A DNA stretch of 64,000 nt, from positions 21,936,289 to 22,000,288 of the forward strand of contig NC_021681.1 in assembly GCF_000247815.1 (NCBI RefSeq). Direction: 5' to 3'. The DNA is from Ficedula albicollis (taxonomy: Eukaryota > Chordata > Aves > Passeriformes > Muscicapidae). How positions within the stretch are numbered: the first letter of the stretch is position 1; each line of letters begins with the position of its first letter. A model generated the notes under the pieces. That model ran no database searches and was not told the DNA's origin. It worked only from the letters and a program-made list of their open reading frames with translations. Position numbers and translations under genes: made by a program. Shown piece by piece: positions 1 to 13,829 of this stretch.

Positions 1-3000
1 AAATATTGAGCATGATTCTCTACAGCCCCTCATGTTTGGGGGATGTTGCTTTGGCCAACACTCTCTCAGACCTGCAGCACATAGTTTCCCACTTGTACTC
101 AAAAATACTCTTCAAAAGGAAGATGAATCAGAGCATGCAGTTCACTTATGTGCTCTGAAGCTCCTTCTGAAGGAGGCAAGTTTGCTCCACTGCCTGTTGG
201 GGAACTTGGAGGGTGCCTGGCCGCTGGAAGGCAGGCAGTGCTCCCACCCCACTGAGCACACAACTCCTCTGGCCACGTTTCCCAGGCACTTCTCATGGGA
301 GAGGAGCATCAGCTGTCTCCAGAGGGAGTCAGAATGTCAGCTCCACACACATGTGCAAGAGTCACTTTTTATTGAGGGAAATGGGAAATCTGTGGAGAGA
401 GAGCAGCCTCTGCTATAAACTGTTTAAAACACCAGCAAAACCCACGTGGAAACATGCAGGGCTTATAAAGAGCCCCATGCTCCTTATCAGCAGTGCTGGA
501 TGCTGACAGTTTTAAGGGCTATCTGGTTTGAAAGGCAATTTTTCAGCCTCTAACTGCATTTGTACTTAGAACAGAATCACTGCTGCTTTAATGACTCTCA
601 TTACATTTTTAATTATAAAAAGTTCAATTTAAAATTGCCCAGACATTTGCACAAACTGCTTTTAGCAATTCACTAAACCCAGGCAGATAAGACTAACCAT
701 TATGTGTGCCTGGCATATCCATCTTAACAGTAAAAATAAAGCAAGAAAAAATAATGCTCCAAATCGGATATTCAAAATGGTCCTTGCCATACAGCTCCTA
801 AAATGATGAACCAAGGGGTTTAAGAAGTTGCAAGCAGAGGAGAGATAGTAGTATTGAAGTAATATTGCAACTATACAGTCTGGGCTTAGAAAATAGCTAC
901 AGATCTATTTCTGACGTAGGTAGCTATTTGAGCCAACTGCTAATTCACTTAACTCATCTTGTGCACAAGCTTTTCTGGCTACATATAGAAGGGAAATAAC
1001 TGTGAATGAGCAGCAGTTGATAAATGCCATTTATCAGCTTGTAGACCTCTATTTCTTTTGGGTATAGAATGCACTTCGAAGCAGAGCACCCAAATTTCAT
1101 GCTCAGGTATCTGTGTTGGCCTTAAAACTGAAATACATTCAATTTGCTGTGCTTGTCAACAACACAATTTCAGTCTTAGATTCACCCTGAGGGGAACATA
1201 ACCTTCTGTTATTTGAACATGCAAGAGGCTGTAGTTCAAATGAAGACAAGGCATCAATAAATAAATTGAAAAGCCTTTGAACACACCCCCACCCTTCTGT
1301 AGAGTTAAGCCTCACTTGAAGAAAAGCTGTTGGAGTGAAGAGGAGGAGAAAAACTCGACTAAAAGTCATTGCTCACATGCTCATCCAAAGCCACTCACTG
1401 CTCCAAGATCCAGCAGAGTATGAAGTTTGTCCTTACACCCTTCTGGTCATAAACAAAAACATCCCTGCACAGCAGCACCACCCACACACAAACATTCACA
1501 GTCCTAGAGAGATTCCCCTGGTGTTTATCAACAGCACAGGCTTCAAAACAGGGTGAGGCTGGCTGTGTAGTGTGGTATTTACAACATCATAATGGAGCAG
1601 GGACCACAGCCTAGCCCTGCACTACCAGGGAAGTGACAAGACAGTCAGAACAGCATTGTTTAAGCACCATCTCAACTGAATGTATTCATTAATTCAGCAG
1701 TTTAAACCATTTCAAAGAAACTCATTAAATTCCCCTGTATGAAGGAAAGGAAGACCTTTAGTAATAATTGCACTGTACCCATAAGTATTTTGTAAACCAA
1801 GACTATTTGGCTGAGAAACTTACCAAGAAAACATTCAATTCCTGTGCTAAATAATGTCACTGTTGAACAAGGTCACCAGCTCACCAAGGAGCCAGGCTGC
1901 ACACTGCTCTGGCTTTTGTAAGGAGAAATTCCAATAATACTCAAAGTGAACTGTACCCTGGCAGAGCAGGATCTAGAAAAGCAGGTAATAAAAAAACACT
2001 GAATATCCCTTGTAAGTATTCTGGGGCAGGTGATCTTTTAAAAAGACAGGAAGACTTTTATACAGTAGAAGGAAAATTTTCTGCTGACTCCGGGCAGTTC
2101 CAATGGACATGTGATACACGTGACATGCAGTGAAATAAAATGTCTTTAAAAAGACAAATGAACAGAATGAGAATTAACAGAAAAAAAGGATCAAAACAAT
2201 TAGACAATTTCTTGTTTAGCCTAGAGAAGAGAAATCTCTAGGGAGACCTCACATCTCCATATGCTCAGGCTTCAAACCAGCTGGTACCCAGAGTCTCACT
2301 TTACCTGGGGACAGCCCTCAGCCATCCTTGGCAGCCACCACAGCCCCTTGAAACTGTTAAAGCATTTCACAAACTACAGAAAAATGCACACAGGCACTTG
2401 TGTCCACAAAGGATGGGCACACAGATGACTCTGGAATAATAACATTAATGTGCATGTTCATTTTTCCACTGATGAACTCATTACCTCTATTAGCCAGTCT
2501 ATTCTGATACATTAGTTATCAGAGCAGCTCATAAGAACACAGAATATCCCAAAAGAGAACTTCAGAAGAAGCTTAATTAAATAATTGATTATTCTTTATG
2601 TTTAAAAAATAAATACATGCACGTACACCTCCATGTGACAAGCTCCCTGGGGAAAAATTTGTAAAATAAGCATAAAGTGTTTGTTTAACTCAGAGAAGCA
2701 ATTAAACCATTAAGAAGAGCTCAAAGTAGGCATTATGCTGATTATCCCTTAATTATGAGCATTCACAGCAGTGACAGGCAAACTGTAACAATAACTATGT
2801 TACCATACTAATTTTCTCCTGACCTGGGCACGTTCTGCAACAAATCCATCAGCGATGTATATTCAAGCTGATTTAAGAGTGATGGTCCACATTGTTACCA
2901 GCATGGAGATATCTAGATTGCTGCTCCTGACACCAAGTTAAACATGCCTAAGTTTGTTTCAATACAAACAGACAAAGCTATTTACTCATGTGCTTCTCGT

Positions 3001-3465
3001 GATACAGCATGCAATGCTAATGAGAGCTTAATTGCAATTCCCATCTGTGTTTACTCTGCCCTAGTGGCAGCCTCTCACTGTGCACTACACAGGGCTCAGC
3101 ACCCCTGGTGTGGCACAGGATGGAGACAGAGCTTGGCCTGCGCTGCCAGGGCAGGACTGGCAGAAAACACAACCCAAGGAGCGCCTTGGGTGAAATCCCA
3201 GCTGGAGCAGCCCCAGTGAGCATCCCAAACCTTCACTGCAGGCAGCCAGCACAGACAGCAGCCTGAACAGGACACCCTGCCCACCACTGAGCACCCAAAG
3301 GCAGGAGCTGGAGCTCTTCTTCCGCCCAGCAGCAGCATCCCACCACAGGTAAATAAACAAAGTCATTTTGGAGCTCTCCTGGCAGGGGGAGACGCCGACA
3401 GGAACGTGCTCTGCTCCAGCCCTGGCAGGGCAAAGCGGCTGCCAAGGCATCGAGTCGCCAAGAAA

Positions 3466-3720
3466 ATTACAGTATGATCGTCTTAATTACACTAATTGCT
3501 TTTCCTGGTATTGAGGCAGGATTAATATAGTGTTTCTTATGCTAGATTTCATAAACACAATTGGTTTCAGCTTAACTCTTGGTAATTGTATTTCACAGTT
3601 CTTGCAAACAATTAGCCACCAATTATGTTCGTTCCATTCTGCAGATGACTGATAAACATCCCAAATATCAGAATTTTCCCTCAAGGGAGGCAAATTACTT
3701 CTAACTTAAGTAACTTTAAT
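3466..3720. promoter_or_regulatory. Possible conserved non-coding element, TAAT-rich
   Basis: This block inside intron 3 has a dense set of TAAT/ATTA homeodomain-type cores (for example near 3484, 3490, 3584, 3611 and 3622) in low-CpG, non-repetitive sequence with no coding signature. Such composition is common in vertebrate developmental enhancers. Conservation cannot be judged from one sequence, so this is only a candidate. Confidence 0.2.
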
Positions 3721-4256
3721 GAAGCCTCAGTGAAAATCCTGTGGGCAAATCACCCAATGGCACTTGCTTGCCATTTCCATGCTTGCACCAAGGATTAGAA
3801 AAACTTGCACTCAGAGGAGAGCCATGGCTGGAATGGCTTTGGAGAGCTGAGTAACCATCTTAAGGTGATAGAATGACCATATATAAATACAATTTTTTTA
3901 AATATGTTTGCATATTTTTACAGCTGTACATAGATACTTCTTATGTAAAAGTAGATGAACATATATACACATACACACATAGCTGGTTAAGAAATCAAAC
4001 ATACTTGAGGTACTGTAAGTCTCAAGGCTACAGGTGCTGGGAACTGCCTAATTAATGCCCCACTCCCACCCTGCTCACCACAGCTCCATCATCAAACCCA
4101 AGTGCTCACACAATTGAGAATGGCAGGCATTGTGTTTCAGTCCCCTCTCCAGGCACAGCTCCAACATTCAGAACAATCCAGCCAGAAATGTTCAAAAATG
4201 TTATGGTGAGATAATATCGTCTGCTGAGACAAAAATAGTCTTTTATCACGTTACGC

Positions 4257-4279
4257 CGAGGTCATCTGGAGCGACCTCG
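4257..4279. repeat. Short perfect inverted repeat in a local CpG cluster
   Basis: CGAGGTC (4257-4263) and GACCTCG (4273-4279) form a perfect 7-bp inverted repeat around a 9-base spacer. About seven CpGs fall between 4218 and 4282, unlike the CpG-poor surroundings. It could be a palindromic factor-binding site or chance. Confidence 0.4.
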
Positions 4280-4302
4280 TCGAGATGGCATTTGGGGAGC
4301 CT

Positions 4303-4320
4303 CAGCAGCAGCAGCAGCAG
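4303..4320 (+). repeat. (CAG)6 microsatellite
   Basis: Six uninterrupted CAG units within intron 3. Short, and not within a coding exon. Confidence 0.85.
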
Positions 4321-6480
4321 GCAGGGCAACCAAAACTCCAGGAGTTTCTAGGAATTTTAGGCTGGATTTTTATAAATAACACAGTATAGCCCCGCTTAAC
4401 ATGTATGCCACTTCAAAGGTTAAGCTTGGATAAACAGCACACAGATAGTAGAGACCAAATGGTCACTTATAAAACTCTGCTTTTTTACCAGTATGGTAAA
4501 AAAAAGAAATCCAAGTATTTTGAGAAAAAATAAATAAATAAAAATGGCAAGCTCTTGCTTGCTAAGTGCTGGCAATACCAAAGCCTTCCCATAACATAAG
4601 TATTAGAACATACTTTGCTGCCAAAGCCTTACACCAGGGTTTCTGCACAGGTTCTTTCTTCCATACCTGCAGGGTCACAAACCCTTCACTTGCCAGGAGA
4701 AGCAAAAAAATAAATCTTGCTGATGAGTAATTTGCAATCCTTCCCATACACACTGAGTTCACATGGTTCTGTGCAAACATTTTTAAAGATCTCCTATATG
4801 GGTATATTGACAGAAAATTAACAGCAACCTAGAGAGGACAACCCATCCACACTCAAATGTTCTCCTACCTCATTCCCAACAGAAATAAGAGGAACAAACT
4901 TACAAAAACACAGGAGCAAGGGAAAAAAAAGTCCCAAAACACAGCATCAAAACTGTAGTTAATAATAGAATCAAAAAGGCAAAAAGTCATAGGCAGTAAT
5001 CAAACCCAGCTTATAAACAAAGCAGGTGCAGCTTTACATTGTAACACATGGGGTACATTAATAAAAAATTTAATTGCAATTTCAATTACAAACATTGTGA
5101 AAAAAACCAACAAAACTCCCACTCATCTCCAGGAGTAGCTTGATTTTTAAGCAGTACTTGAAGCTCTCTGACCCACAAAGAAAGGAAAAATCAAAATTAA
5201 GTCTTGTGGTGTTTAAATGAGTAAATTACGGTGTAGGTTTATTTGTTCCTAGAATATTTGTCCTAAATAATTTGGGATATTAAGTTAGATTCTAGACTTA
5301 CTATTAAACAGCTATTAGTGATACAACTGGATGGCAGTCTACACACTTTGAGGTTGTCCACAGTTATGCAATTTCACACTGGTTAATGTGGTTGAGTGGG
5401 CTTTTTCCTTTCCTTTTTGTTTTGAAGCCAGTGATGCTTTCATTACAAAGCTGACTCAGCAATTTATTTATGTTAATATCATCTATTCTTCAAACCTCTA
5501 TTAATGAAAATAATCATGACATACAAAATGAGCTGTGGATGTCACAGGCAGGATCTACCCTACAGCAGTGACCACAAGAAAACAGCGTTGCAGAAGGAAC
5601 AAACAAGACTCTTAAAGATATGATCACATAAATTGTATCTAAATATAGAAGGGGTTAGACTGTCAGTGAAAGCTACCAGCTCCAGAAATCTGATAACAGC
5701 AGAACCAACAGCTGATTCAATACAGCCTTCAACAACCACCACGCCATTTCTTTTATGGTGGGAATAGGTACAATTTCAAATTTAGCAAAACAAAACAATC
5801 CAATTCACATTCTTTACCATTTAAAGTCAATTCATTATTATCACTTATCCAAGTTGAGATTTGTTTCAAAATTAAAAATGAGAAGCATAATAATAAAAGC
5901 CCTGCAAAGATTCTAAGTTACAATGTGCTTCATCCCCATCCCTAATCCACATCTCCTACATGAACAACAAACACGAACCAGAATCACAGACATTAAAGAA
6001 TAAAAAGCATGGGAAACTAAATATTTGCCTGTGATGAGGAGTAAAGGAATTTAATAAGGATAATGGAATAACTTCATGATTCTTCTGGCCAACAAATATA
6101 ATTACTTCAGATTAAGAAAGTTGACTGCAACTGCCTTACTAATTCAGAACTCTAGCTGCACTAATATACTGTAAAAATACTAAAAGCACTGACTAATGGG
6201 TTTGCAATGTCTGTAGCCTGAGCAAAGAATGTGGATCTTGGACTTGAAAATCCTGCCACCATTGACTGGAATGCACTGGGTCCACACTAGGAGGATTAGC
6301 TGCATTTGAGCAGGGCTGACACAACTCCAGCATTCCTGCAGATACCCACACACTCACGGAGCTTCCCTGTGTTTTGGGGAGATCCTGAGATACCAGGAAA
6401 CTTAAAAATTGAGAGTATGCTGGTACAAGACAGCCTTCCCAAAGGCCCTTGGATGTACCACAATTCCCGATTCTGTCAGA

Positions 6481-6532
6481 CACACACACACATATATATA
6501 TATATATACACATACACATACATACTCACACA
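6481..6532 (+). repeat. Compound CA/TA microsatellite
   Basis: A (CA)n run passes into (TA)n at about 6492-6507 and then into imperfect CA/TACA repeats. This is a typical simple repeat in intron 3. Confidence 0.9.
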
Positions 6533-9500
6533 AGTAAAATAAGGACAGACACAAACCCCAAACACAAGTCCTGCATATTTACAAACCCCAAAAAAAGTCT
6601 GAAATTATAGCCCAGACCGTATGTTCTAACATTTGTCTTTGAAGTCTGCTGTCCTAATTCTAGAGATCAACACATTTTCCAGCAGCAGATTCTTAGGCAT
6701 TCCAAAAAATAAACAAAAATATCTCCGTTTTAGCAAAGGACAAGCTTCAAGAGCTGCTTCTCTGCTCATTTGGGTGCTGTTCTGCTGGGAAGCAGGATGA
6801 TTGGTTTTTACATATGCACAAACCAGAATGGTTCAAGTCTTAATTCTTTTCTCAGCCTGCTGATGGCTCAGCCCCTGCCCCTCTCCTGTGCCAGGAGACC
6901 ACGTCAGCAGGACACAGCTCTGGCTGCCAGGTTCTATCCCAGCCTGGCCAGTGGTTTCTCCAGGGACCTGCAGGGTCAGGAGAGGCTCTGGCCATCCCTC
7001 CAGCATAGGTGGCCACAGACCATCAAAGCAACAGTCTCAAGAAATGCTTGGTTTCCACGTTTCATTGAATTTTCAGAGTATTTCCAGCCTTAGCTGGTAT
7101 TACTCTCCCATTCTCTCAATGTGTACTACAAAACAGTCACAATTTAGGATTTGGAAAGATTAAGCCAAATTAAAATTTAATTACATGCCAAGATTATTTT
7201 TCCTTTTGTCTTTTGTCAGAGGAGCTATAAAAAAAAAACAGCTACCAACTGTAAAGAACCAGATATTCCACCCAGCAAAGCTACAAGTGCAGGTGCATCT
7301 GGTTCAAGATTTAATCACACACATGCAAAATAAATTTCCATAATTGTTCTTAGCATTATCGGATTTAAAATGGAGAAGCTCAGATTATTCACACAGTAAA
7401 CAAAGCATCCCATTGTTTAGTCTTGGCTTCTTACATGGCTTCCTATACTTGATTGTGGTGTGCTAAAAAAATAAAACCATGACATGAACAGGGAATGGTG
7501 GTATGATCTCACTGACAATAACATGGGAAAAACCCACTCCAGGTTACTCTTTGCTCTCTCAGATTTGAACACAAGGTTCACAAACATCTGCAAGTTGGTT
7601 ATTGCACATGAAAGGAATAAAGGATACATCAGCAGGACCACGGTTTTCTAGGGTTACCAAACACTAAAAGGGCAAAGAGCCCATCTCTGACATACAGAGA
7701 GGCACCAAAAACATCACAAATAACTCAGGGGATGGAAGGTTCCTCTACCAACTCTGGTATTTTCTAGCTGGGTAACAATGTGAAAATAAAATAGCAGTGT
7801 CTGTTATGATTATATGATTAACAGCTGGTGGCTTATAGCTATGGAGTGCACCACAGATAATATCCCAAGAGGAAAGGCACAGCAGACCCCGGGCCTGGGG
7901 ACATGCCTATGCTACAGAGCTGAGTTTGCTGAAACTCTGAAGTAAACCCAGAATTTGGTGACAATGCTTTAAAAGGGTGATGCTAACTCTGTTATATATA
8001 TTGAAAAAAAATATTTAGGTCAATACAACAAAGGCTGTTTAGACACTGACATGGGATTCTTCCCAGTTAGAGTTCTCAACCACAGCTTTGCTCTGGAAGA
8101 TGCTTATGCAGATAATTCCTCAATTGTCAATTAACAGAAAGAACTTGAATAAATCAAAACCTTATTTGTGCTAGAGGAGACCAATGGGTACTGCAGGCCT
8201 GGCTTTTGCATCAAACACTGAATCTAGACACCAAGTACCAGGAGTCAAAGTAAAGTGATGTAAATGAGGAGTAAGAGTTATGTTTTAAAACATAATAGGA
8301 TGAAAAGAACCCTTGCTGGTAAACAGAAAGAAACTGAGCCAAAGCTTAATAAACAAAGTGTAAACAAAAGCTATTTAATACCAAGAGCTATGCTGTAAAA
8401 CACCACCACACAGACTGTTCTGCTCCAAGCCCTAATGACCAAAACAGTCTGAACTGTAACTGCATTTCCTACAGAGAGTTTTCCATGCCGTGGAACCAGC
8501 CTGCCCACCAGCACGTAGGTGGAAAGAGCTGAGACTCTTTGCAGAAACAAGGAGAAACAGAAGGAGAGCTCGCCCTCCCTTCCCTGGCACAGCCAAGCAC
8601 GTCCATCCTGCCCTGCACCCTGGCAGATGCGTCCCCAGAGCCTTTCCCCAGGAGTGTGCCTGACACATGCAGCTCCCAGCCACCAGCAGACACACGTGAG
8701 AAAGGACAAATTTTTTGACAAATGTAATGTTTTGATCAATGCAGTGCTTTGCAGCCTATTTTGAATACAGTCACAAATTTATTTCATTAAACGTTGTAAC
8801 CAAGAGCCAAATTCTGCTAATTCAGGTGATGCTCTGGACAGAAGCAGGTACTGAACCAAAGGGACTCCAACTCCCTCTGGATCTCACCAGCACATGAGCA
8901 CCTCCTCATTTCCAACCTCATATCATAGAGGAAAAAAAAAAATACATACTTTGTTTGATTTGCTTGGACTATACTAACAGCCTTATTTCACTGACATACA
9001 CACTCTTCCTATAAAAATATACAGCTGTTAAGCCTTTAATATTATCCATTCCTTTGCACTACCACACCAAACCACACCCACCCACCAAATTAAGGGAATA
9101 TTAGTTCCAGGAAACCTTTCATTTGAGAAATCACTGCTAGATTTTTTGCATACTTCTGGTCTTCTTCTTCAGTTACTCACTTTTAGAGCCACAGAAAAAG
9201 CAGCACTGAAATTTAATTCTTGCATTATTTTTTTTACAAGATAAGAAGAAGCAAAGAAGTTCAGCCTCAATGGCAAAATACTTGGAAAAAAACACTTAAA
9301 ACAAATATCAGTATTAGTAAACTATGTTTTTATCCTGTTCTTATTTCAAAATTTAACCACCCAAAACCAACTGAGGTCCTTGTCTGCACAGATATTTATG
9401 CTCCAACATAACTACAACTCCTCCATGCCACTGCACATCTGTACCTTGTCCTTGAATAAATCACAAAGCCAGTTTAATGCAGAGCCTTGCTCATCCTTTT

Positions 9501-9562
9501 CAAGGGTGAATTCCTCCTGTTCCAGGCCAGAATTAAAGCAGAATTTTTAATCCTTTAGTATT

Positions 9563-9694
9563 TGTTTTCTTTTCAGGCAAATTTTGTTCAGTACTCAAAC
9601 CATGTGCTGGCACATACAAGACAAAGATTGTTTTCTTTTCAGGCAAATTTTGTTCAGTATTCAAACCTTGTGCTGGCACATACAAGACAAAGGC
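9563..9694 (+). repeat. 66-bp direct tandem duplication
   Basis: A unit beginning TGTTTTCTTTTCAGGC and ending near ACAAGACAAAG occurs twice in succession with a period of 66 bp. I see about two substitutions between copies. Intron 3 of FNDC3B. Confidence 0.88.
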
Positions 9695-12600
9695 TAGAGG
9701 TGAGTTTCAAGAGAGTATTTCCAGCAGCATGAGTTAGGCAGAAATTAGCAGGAATTCCAGTTTTTATTCCATCAGCTGCTTTTCTGCTACCTGTTCTACT
9801 TTGTTATAGGTTTTTTTGCAGCTTTACACGCATACAGAAAATTCAGTTTGGTTTGTGCCAGAAAATGAGGTCCAGCTTGAGGACGATTTACATGGATGGC
9901 AATAAAAAGAGCATTTAGCAATAATTGGGCAATTCTGTGTGATCAGTGGCTATGCAGCCTGTATACTCTGTACTTACATATTTTCAACATGTGGGTGACA
10001 AGCAATGTCAGGTGGCACCAGAATAATCATTCTGTCCATGTCACTCCTACCACAGCTGGTGTGACAGCTTGGCATTATTGCCTTCCAGGAGGGAAAAGCT
10101 CGGAACAGATTCTCAAGCACAGCTTCACTGCCCCAAACCATGCACAAACAGTGAATTTTTAAAGTGTCAATGACAAAACTCTCCAGAAGCAATGAAAGTT
10201 CCTACCAAAGATCTTAAGATATTGGCTAAAAAAAACCCGTCTTTAATCAGCCACTAGGGAAACTGAGTTTCTTGAACATGCCAGTTTCACATGAGATCTA
10301 TTTATTTTGAAATTTAGAAACAGGAATATTTTTTTTTCAGGGGTCTGTTTCAAATCCATTTTGTAGTTACCAGATCCAGGCTCTCACTCTACTCCATATT
10401 TCATTTATTATGGTTACCACAGAGCAGTAGCTAGAAGCAATCTTTCATACAAAGGAAATACAAGGTCCACAGTTAATAGCTGAGTAAAGAAATGGCTGAG
10501 GATATGCCCTGCCCTTGTCCTTTTCTTGCAGAGCTAGCAACAGTCAAGTCCTGAGTTTTTGACAAATAAAATGGGAATATGGGAAAAGGAAATGAAGCAT
10601 TTAAAGTATTGACACATTTATGAAGTATTTAATATCAGTCAAACTTTATATAAAGAGCAGCTTTTAAAATACTGCTGATAGAGCACAAACACATGTTCCA
10701 TCTTCCAAAGACCCTGAATGAAGACCCTAAATCAGCCTCCCCTGAACCACCCAGAGGGGCAGCTTCGCAGCCAGAGCCCTGAGCTCATTCTGGGTGAGCA
10801 GGGAAATCCCAAAGGAAGCACACCAATAATTTGTCATTAACACCCACATGGACTAAAAGGAACAAAGGCTGCCCATGTAATCACACATGAATAAAGGATG
10901 TGCTTCATGTTTCCATTTCATACCACAGGCCAGGTGGCCAGCCCCAAAATCCAGCAAGCCCTGGGGTGTCTCACAGCCCAGCTGGGCAGCACCACGTGCC
11001 TCCCATCCACACAGGCAGCCCCAGGTCACAGGCTTCTACTTGATCCAGCTTCTAGCAACTATTAAAAAAATTAATCTCAGTTAATCCCCAACACCCCTTT
11101 TCTTTATTCCTTTATTTGGCTGTTGTTGTTATAAAGGCTACCAAAGTCACATACCACAGCACCTCTTCTATCACATGGGATGGAGAAGGCAAATCCTGAG
11201 GAAGTCAGACAACAACACAACTCCTGCTGAGAGCACCTGGAACTGTTCAGACACTTCCCTAAACAACTCACCATGTGGACTGTGCACTCAAGGGCTGGAT
11301 TTCTCCAGAAGACCAGATTTATTGTGGCATTTTTTATTTCTTTTCTCTTTAAATCTGTCTTTCAAGGAAACCACAGACCCTCTCCGTGCCCACTGACCAG
11401 GTGAACTTCTCCCAGCCACCATCATTTCCAAGAGCTGCCTAATCCAGGCCCACACCATGACCTACAGTGCTTATAAATCATTGTCTTAAACAAGTAACCT
11501 TCAACTATATGCAAAAAAAAACCCAGAAATGAAGAGAGCACTTGCTGCAATACCTTGAATCCTCAGTTACAAATATATATTTATTCCTGTTTTTTTTATT
11601 ATTTATGGGTTATTATTTAAGTTTTCACTGATTATCTTACCGCTGCAACCCCGAGGAACTGGAAAAATTTTTGTATCTGAGATTTCTCCACCACTCCAAA
11701 ACATCAGAAACCTTCAAATGTGCATCTGTTCTTTCTGGCTTAAAACAGTGATTACTCAATTAGTGGCTAATTACACTTCAGGGTGTTTGAAACAGGGGAT
11801 ATTCCATAGAGGATTTACTCAAGCAAGTGTCTTTCTTCCAACCTTGATAAGACAAATGAAGATTCACTAAGTCATCTTCTTCTCTGTTGTTTTTGCCTCA
11901 GTCCTCTAAAGCACATCACCACCAGATATACCACAGCTGTGGAACCAAACTGGGTTCTGGGCACAAAGTGGGGCTCACAGGACTTCCAGAACTGGCTCCA
12001 GAAGCATAACCTGCAAATTTTACACTGCTCAAAAAAGTCATATGCAAAAAGTTAAAAAAAAAGACCCAAAAATTCTACATAAGCAAAGTCAGCTGTCCCT
12101 GCAGAACGGTCACATGCCAAAGGGAAGAGCTTTCGTATATCCTGAAGAATTTAGTGTTACCAAGCCTGACATCTCAAGTTTTTATTAACAGTGTTCACTC
12201 CCTGAACTCAGGAGAATCACCCAATTTGTAATAAAGCAATCCTTCACACTCAGAATATTCAGCAGCACATCTTATGTCACAGCCCTGAGTACGTGGCAGT
12301 AAGGAAAAAGCAAGTATCATCTATTTCACAGGGAGCTACCAGCCGAGAGGCACTGCCCAAAAAGAGACTTTCATGCTGCCTTAACATAGTGCTAAAATTA
12401 TTCCTTATCCTGCTAATCATAGTGCAGTGTGGGAGCATTGGAAAATGCATCATTATTGTCTGAGTGCTGCCCTATGTATAGGGAATACATTCACCTTTAA
12501 ACATAGCAAACACTCTATAATCTTTTAACATGCCAAGAACTCTATCACTGGAGGGAAAAAAAAAGACAGTAAGTTTTATGGAGCAAGGGGGTGTGTAATT

Positions 12601-13753
12601 TCCAAAAACACTGCACACAAAATAAGCCTGTCTTCTATAATAACCTCAGAGCACAAAACCAGAACTGTCACGAATCCAAATCTTAGTATATTTGCAGGCT
12701 GATTACAACAGATCTTCTGCAATAGATCTCTATTAACATTAAGGTCCACAACTGTAGCTTTATCAAAAGGGAAAAAAAAAACCACAACAGCAACACAGTC
12801 AGGTGCTTTCCTGTGTTTGAAGCATGTATGCAGTTCAGCAATAAAAATATTTTACAATAAAGCAGAATCAGAAGCTTTAGCTTGAAAAGAATACCACGAT
12901 TTTTCAGGCCAAACTGCAAGGGTGTATGCAAATAAACATGAGCCTTGGCAGTCAATACTGCAGCTATAGCAAATAAAAGGAGACAATCTTATGCTGGAAA
13001 TTCTAAATCAATTTTATGAAAGACTGCTGATGAGAACCAAACAAGTCCCATTGGCACAAACACCTTAAATTACTGGGAATATAGAACCGCAAGGTTTCAA
13101 GTTGAATTCATTTAAATACACTGTCTGAACACCACTTTGAGCATGAACAAAATTATAAATAAATGGGGTCATAATTATATTTGTAATGGAAATCTTTCAT
13201 GTACTGAGCCAGAATAAAGCATTCTTTTCAGATAAAAGGAGTAGCCAGCTTTATTCCTCTGTTAATTGCCACATGGACCAATTTCTTACCACACAGCATG
13301 CTGGCTATAAATCTCAACAAGCAGCTTTAAATTGCTGTTATTATTGCTCATCAAGACCAAATAACCCTGGATAGTGTTCAGGGAAGCTTCTGTAACGTCT
13401 ATCTCAAACAACTATTAATTCATCATTTCCATGGGGATGGAACTTCAAGCAAGAACCACCCACTCCTCCACTGTTTAAATGGAGGGGGTGTCACAGAAAA
13501 GATGCAAAGAGGCTGCAAGATGGGACTGATAAATAACAGAAGACAGAAATCCTCCTGGACTTCCAAGAAATGCATGACTCATTCTGACATACTCAACTCC
13601 TAGAATACAGAGAGCAGCCACGTCTGCAAGTTCTCACTCCCCAGTGCTTCAGTGCATTTCCAGAGCTGCATATCACATTTTAGGAGAGATGACAGAACAG
13701 GTATTCCATAAAGCAAAGCAATGCTCATGCACAGGTTTTGTGCATCCTCTTAC

Positions 13754-13829
13754 CTTGGATGCACTGGAGGGTTCCATCCTCAGCCCTTATTGTAAAGGTT
13801 TCACCTGGATTAACTTGAACCAAAAAGAC
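13754..13829 (-). CDS. FNDC3B: FNDC3B second coding exon (residues 38-62)
   Basis: The minus-strand translation is VFLVQVNPGETFTIR followed by AEDGTLQCIQ, which continues the QQ at the end of the previous exon exactly as in FNDC3B. It has 25 codons plus one base (76 bp), so it starts in phase 0 and leaves one base for the next exon. The acceptor is TTTCTGCAG with AG at 13831-13830. The donor is GTAAGAGG with GT at 13753-13752, a strong match to consensus. This is the conserved N-terminal segment shared by FNDC3A and FNDC3B, upstream of the proline-rich region and the fibronectin III repeats. The ILV-to-FLV difference near its start is conservative. The overlapping plus-strand open frame here is a shadow. 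Confidence 0.95.

Larger units (their letters stand above)
1..13753 (-). other. FNDC3B: FNDC3B intron 3 (partial)
   Basis: Everything below the exon 3 donor is intronic as far as this window shows. I looked on the minus strand for the next FNDC3B exon (expected to start with a G completing a split Gly codon, then PAEVPMMSPNG) and did not see it, so it should lie beyond position 1. The stretch holds a short CAG run, a CA/TA microsatellite, a 66-bp duplication at 9.56-9.69 kb and some AT-rich blocks with many TAAT cores. I see no other coding exon or RNA gene. Confidence 0.8.
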
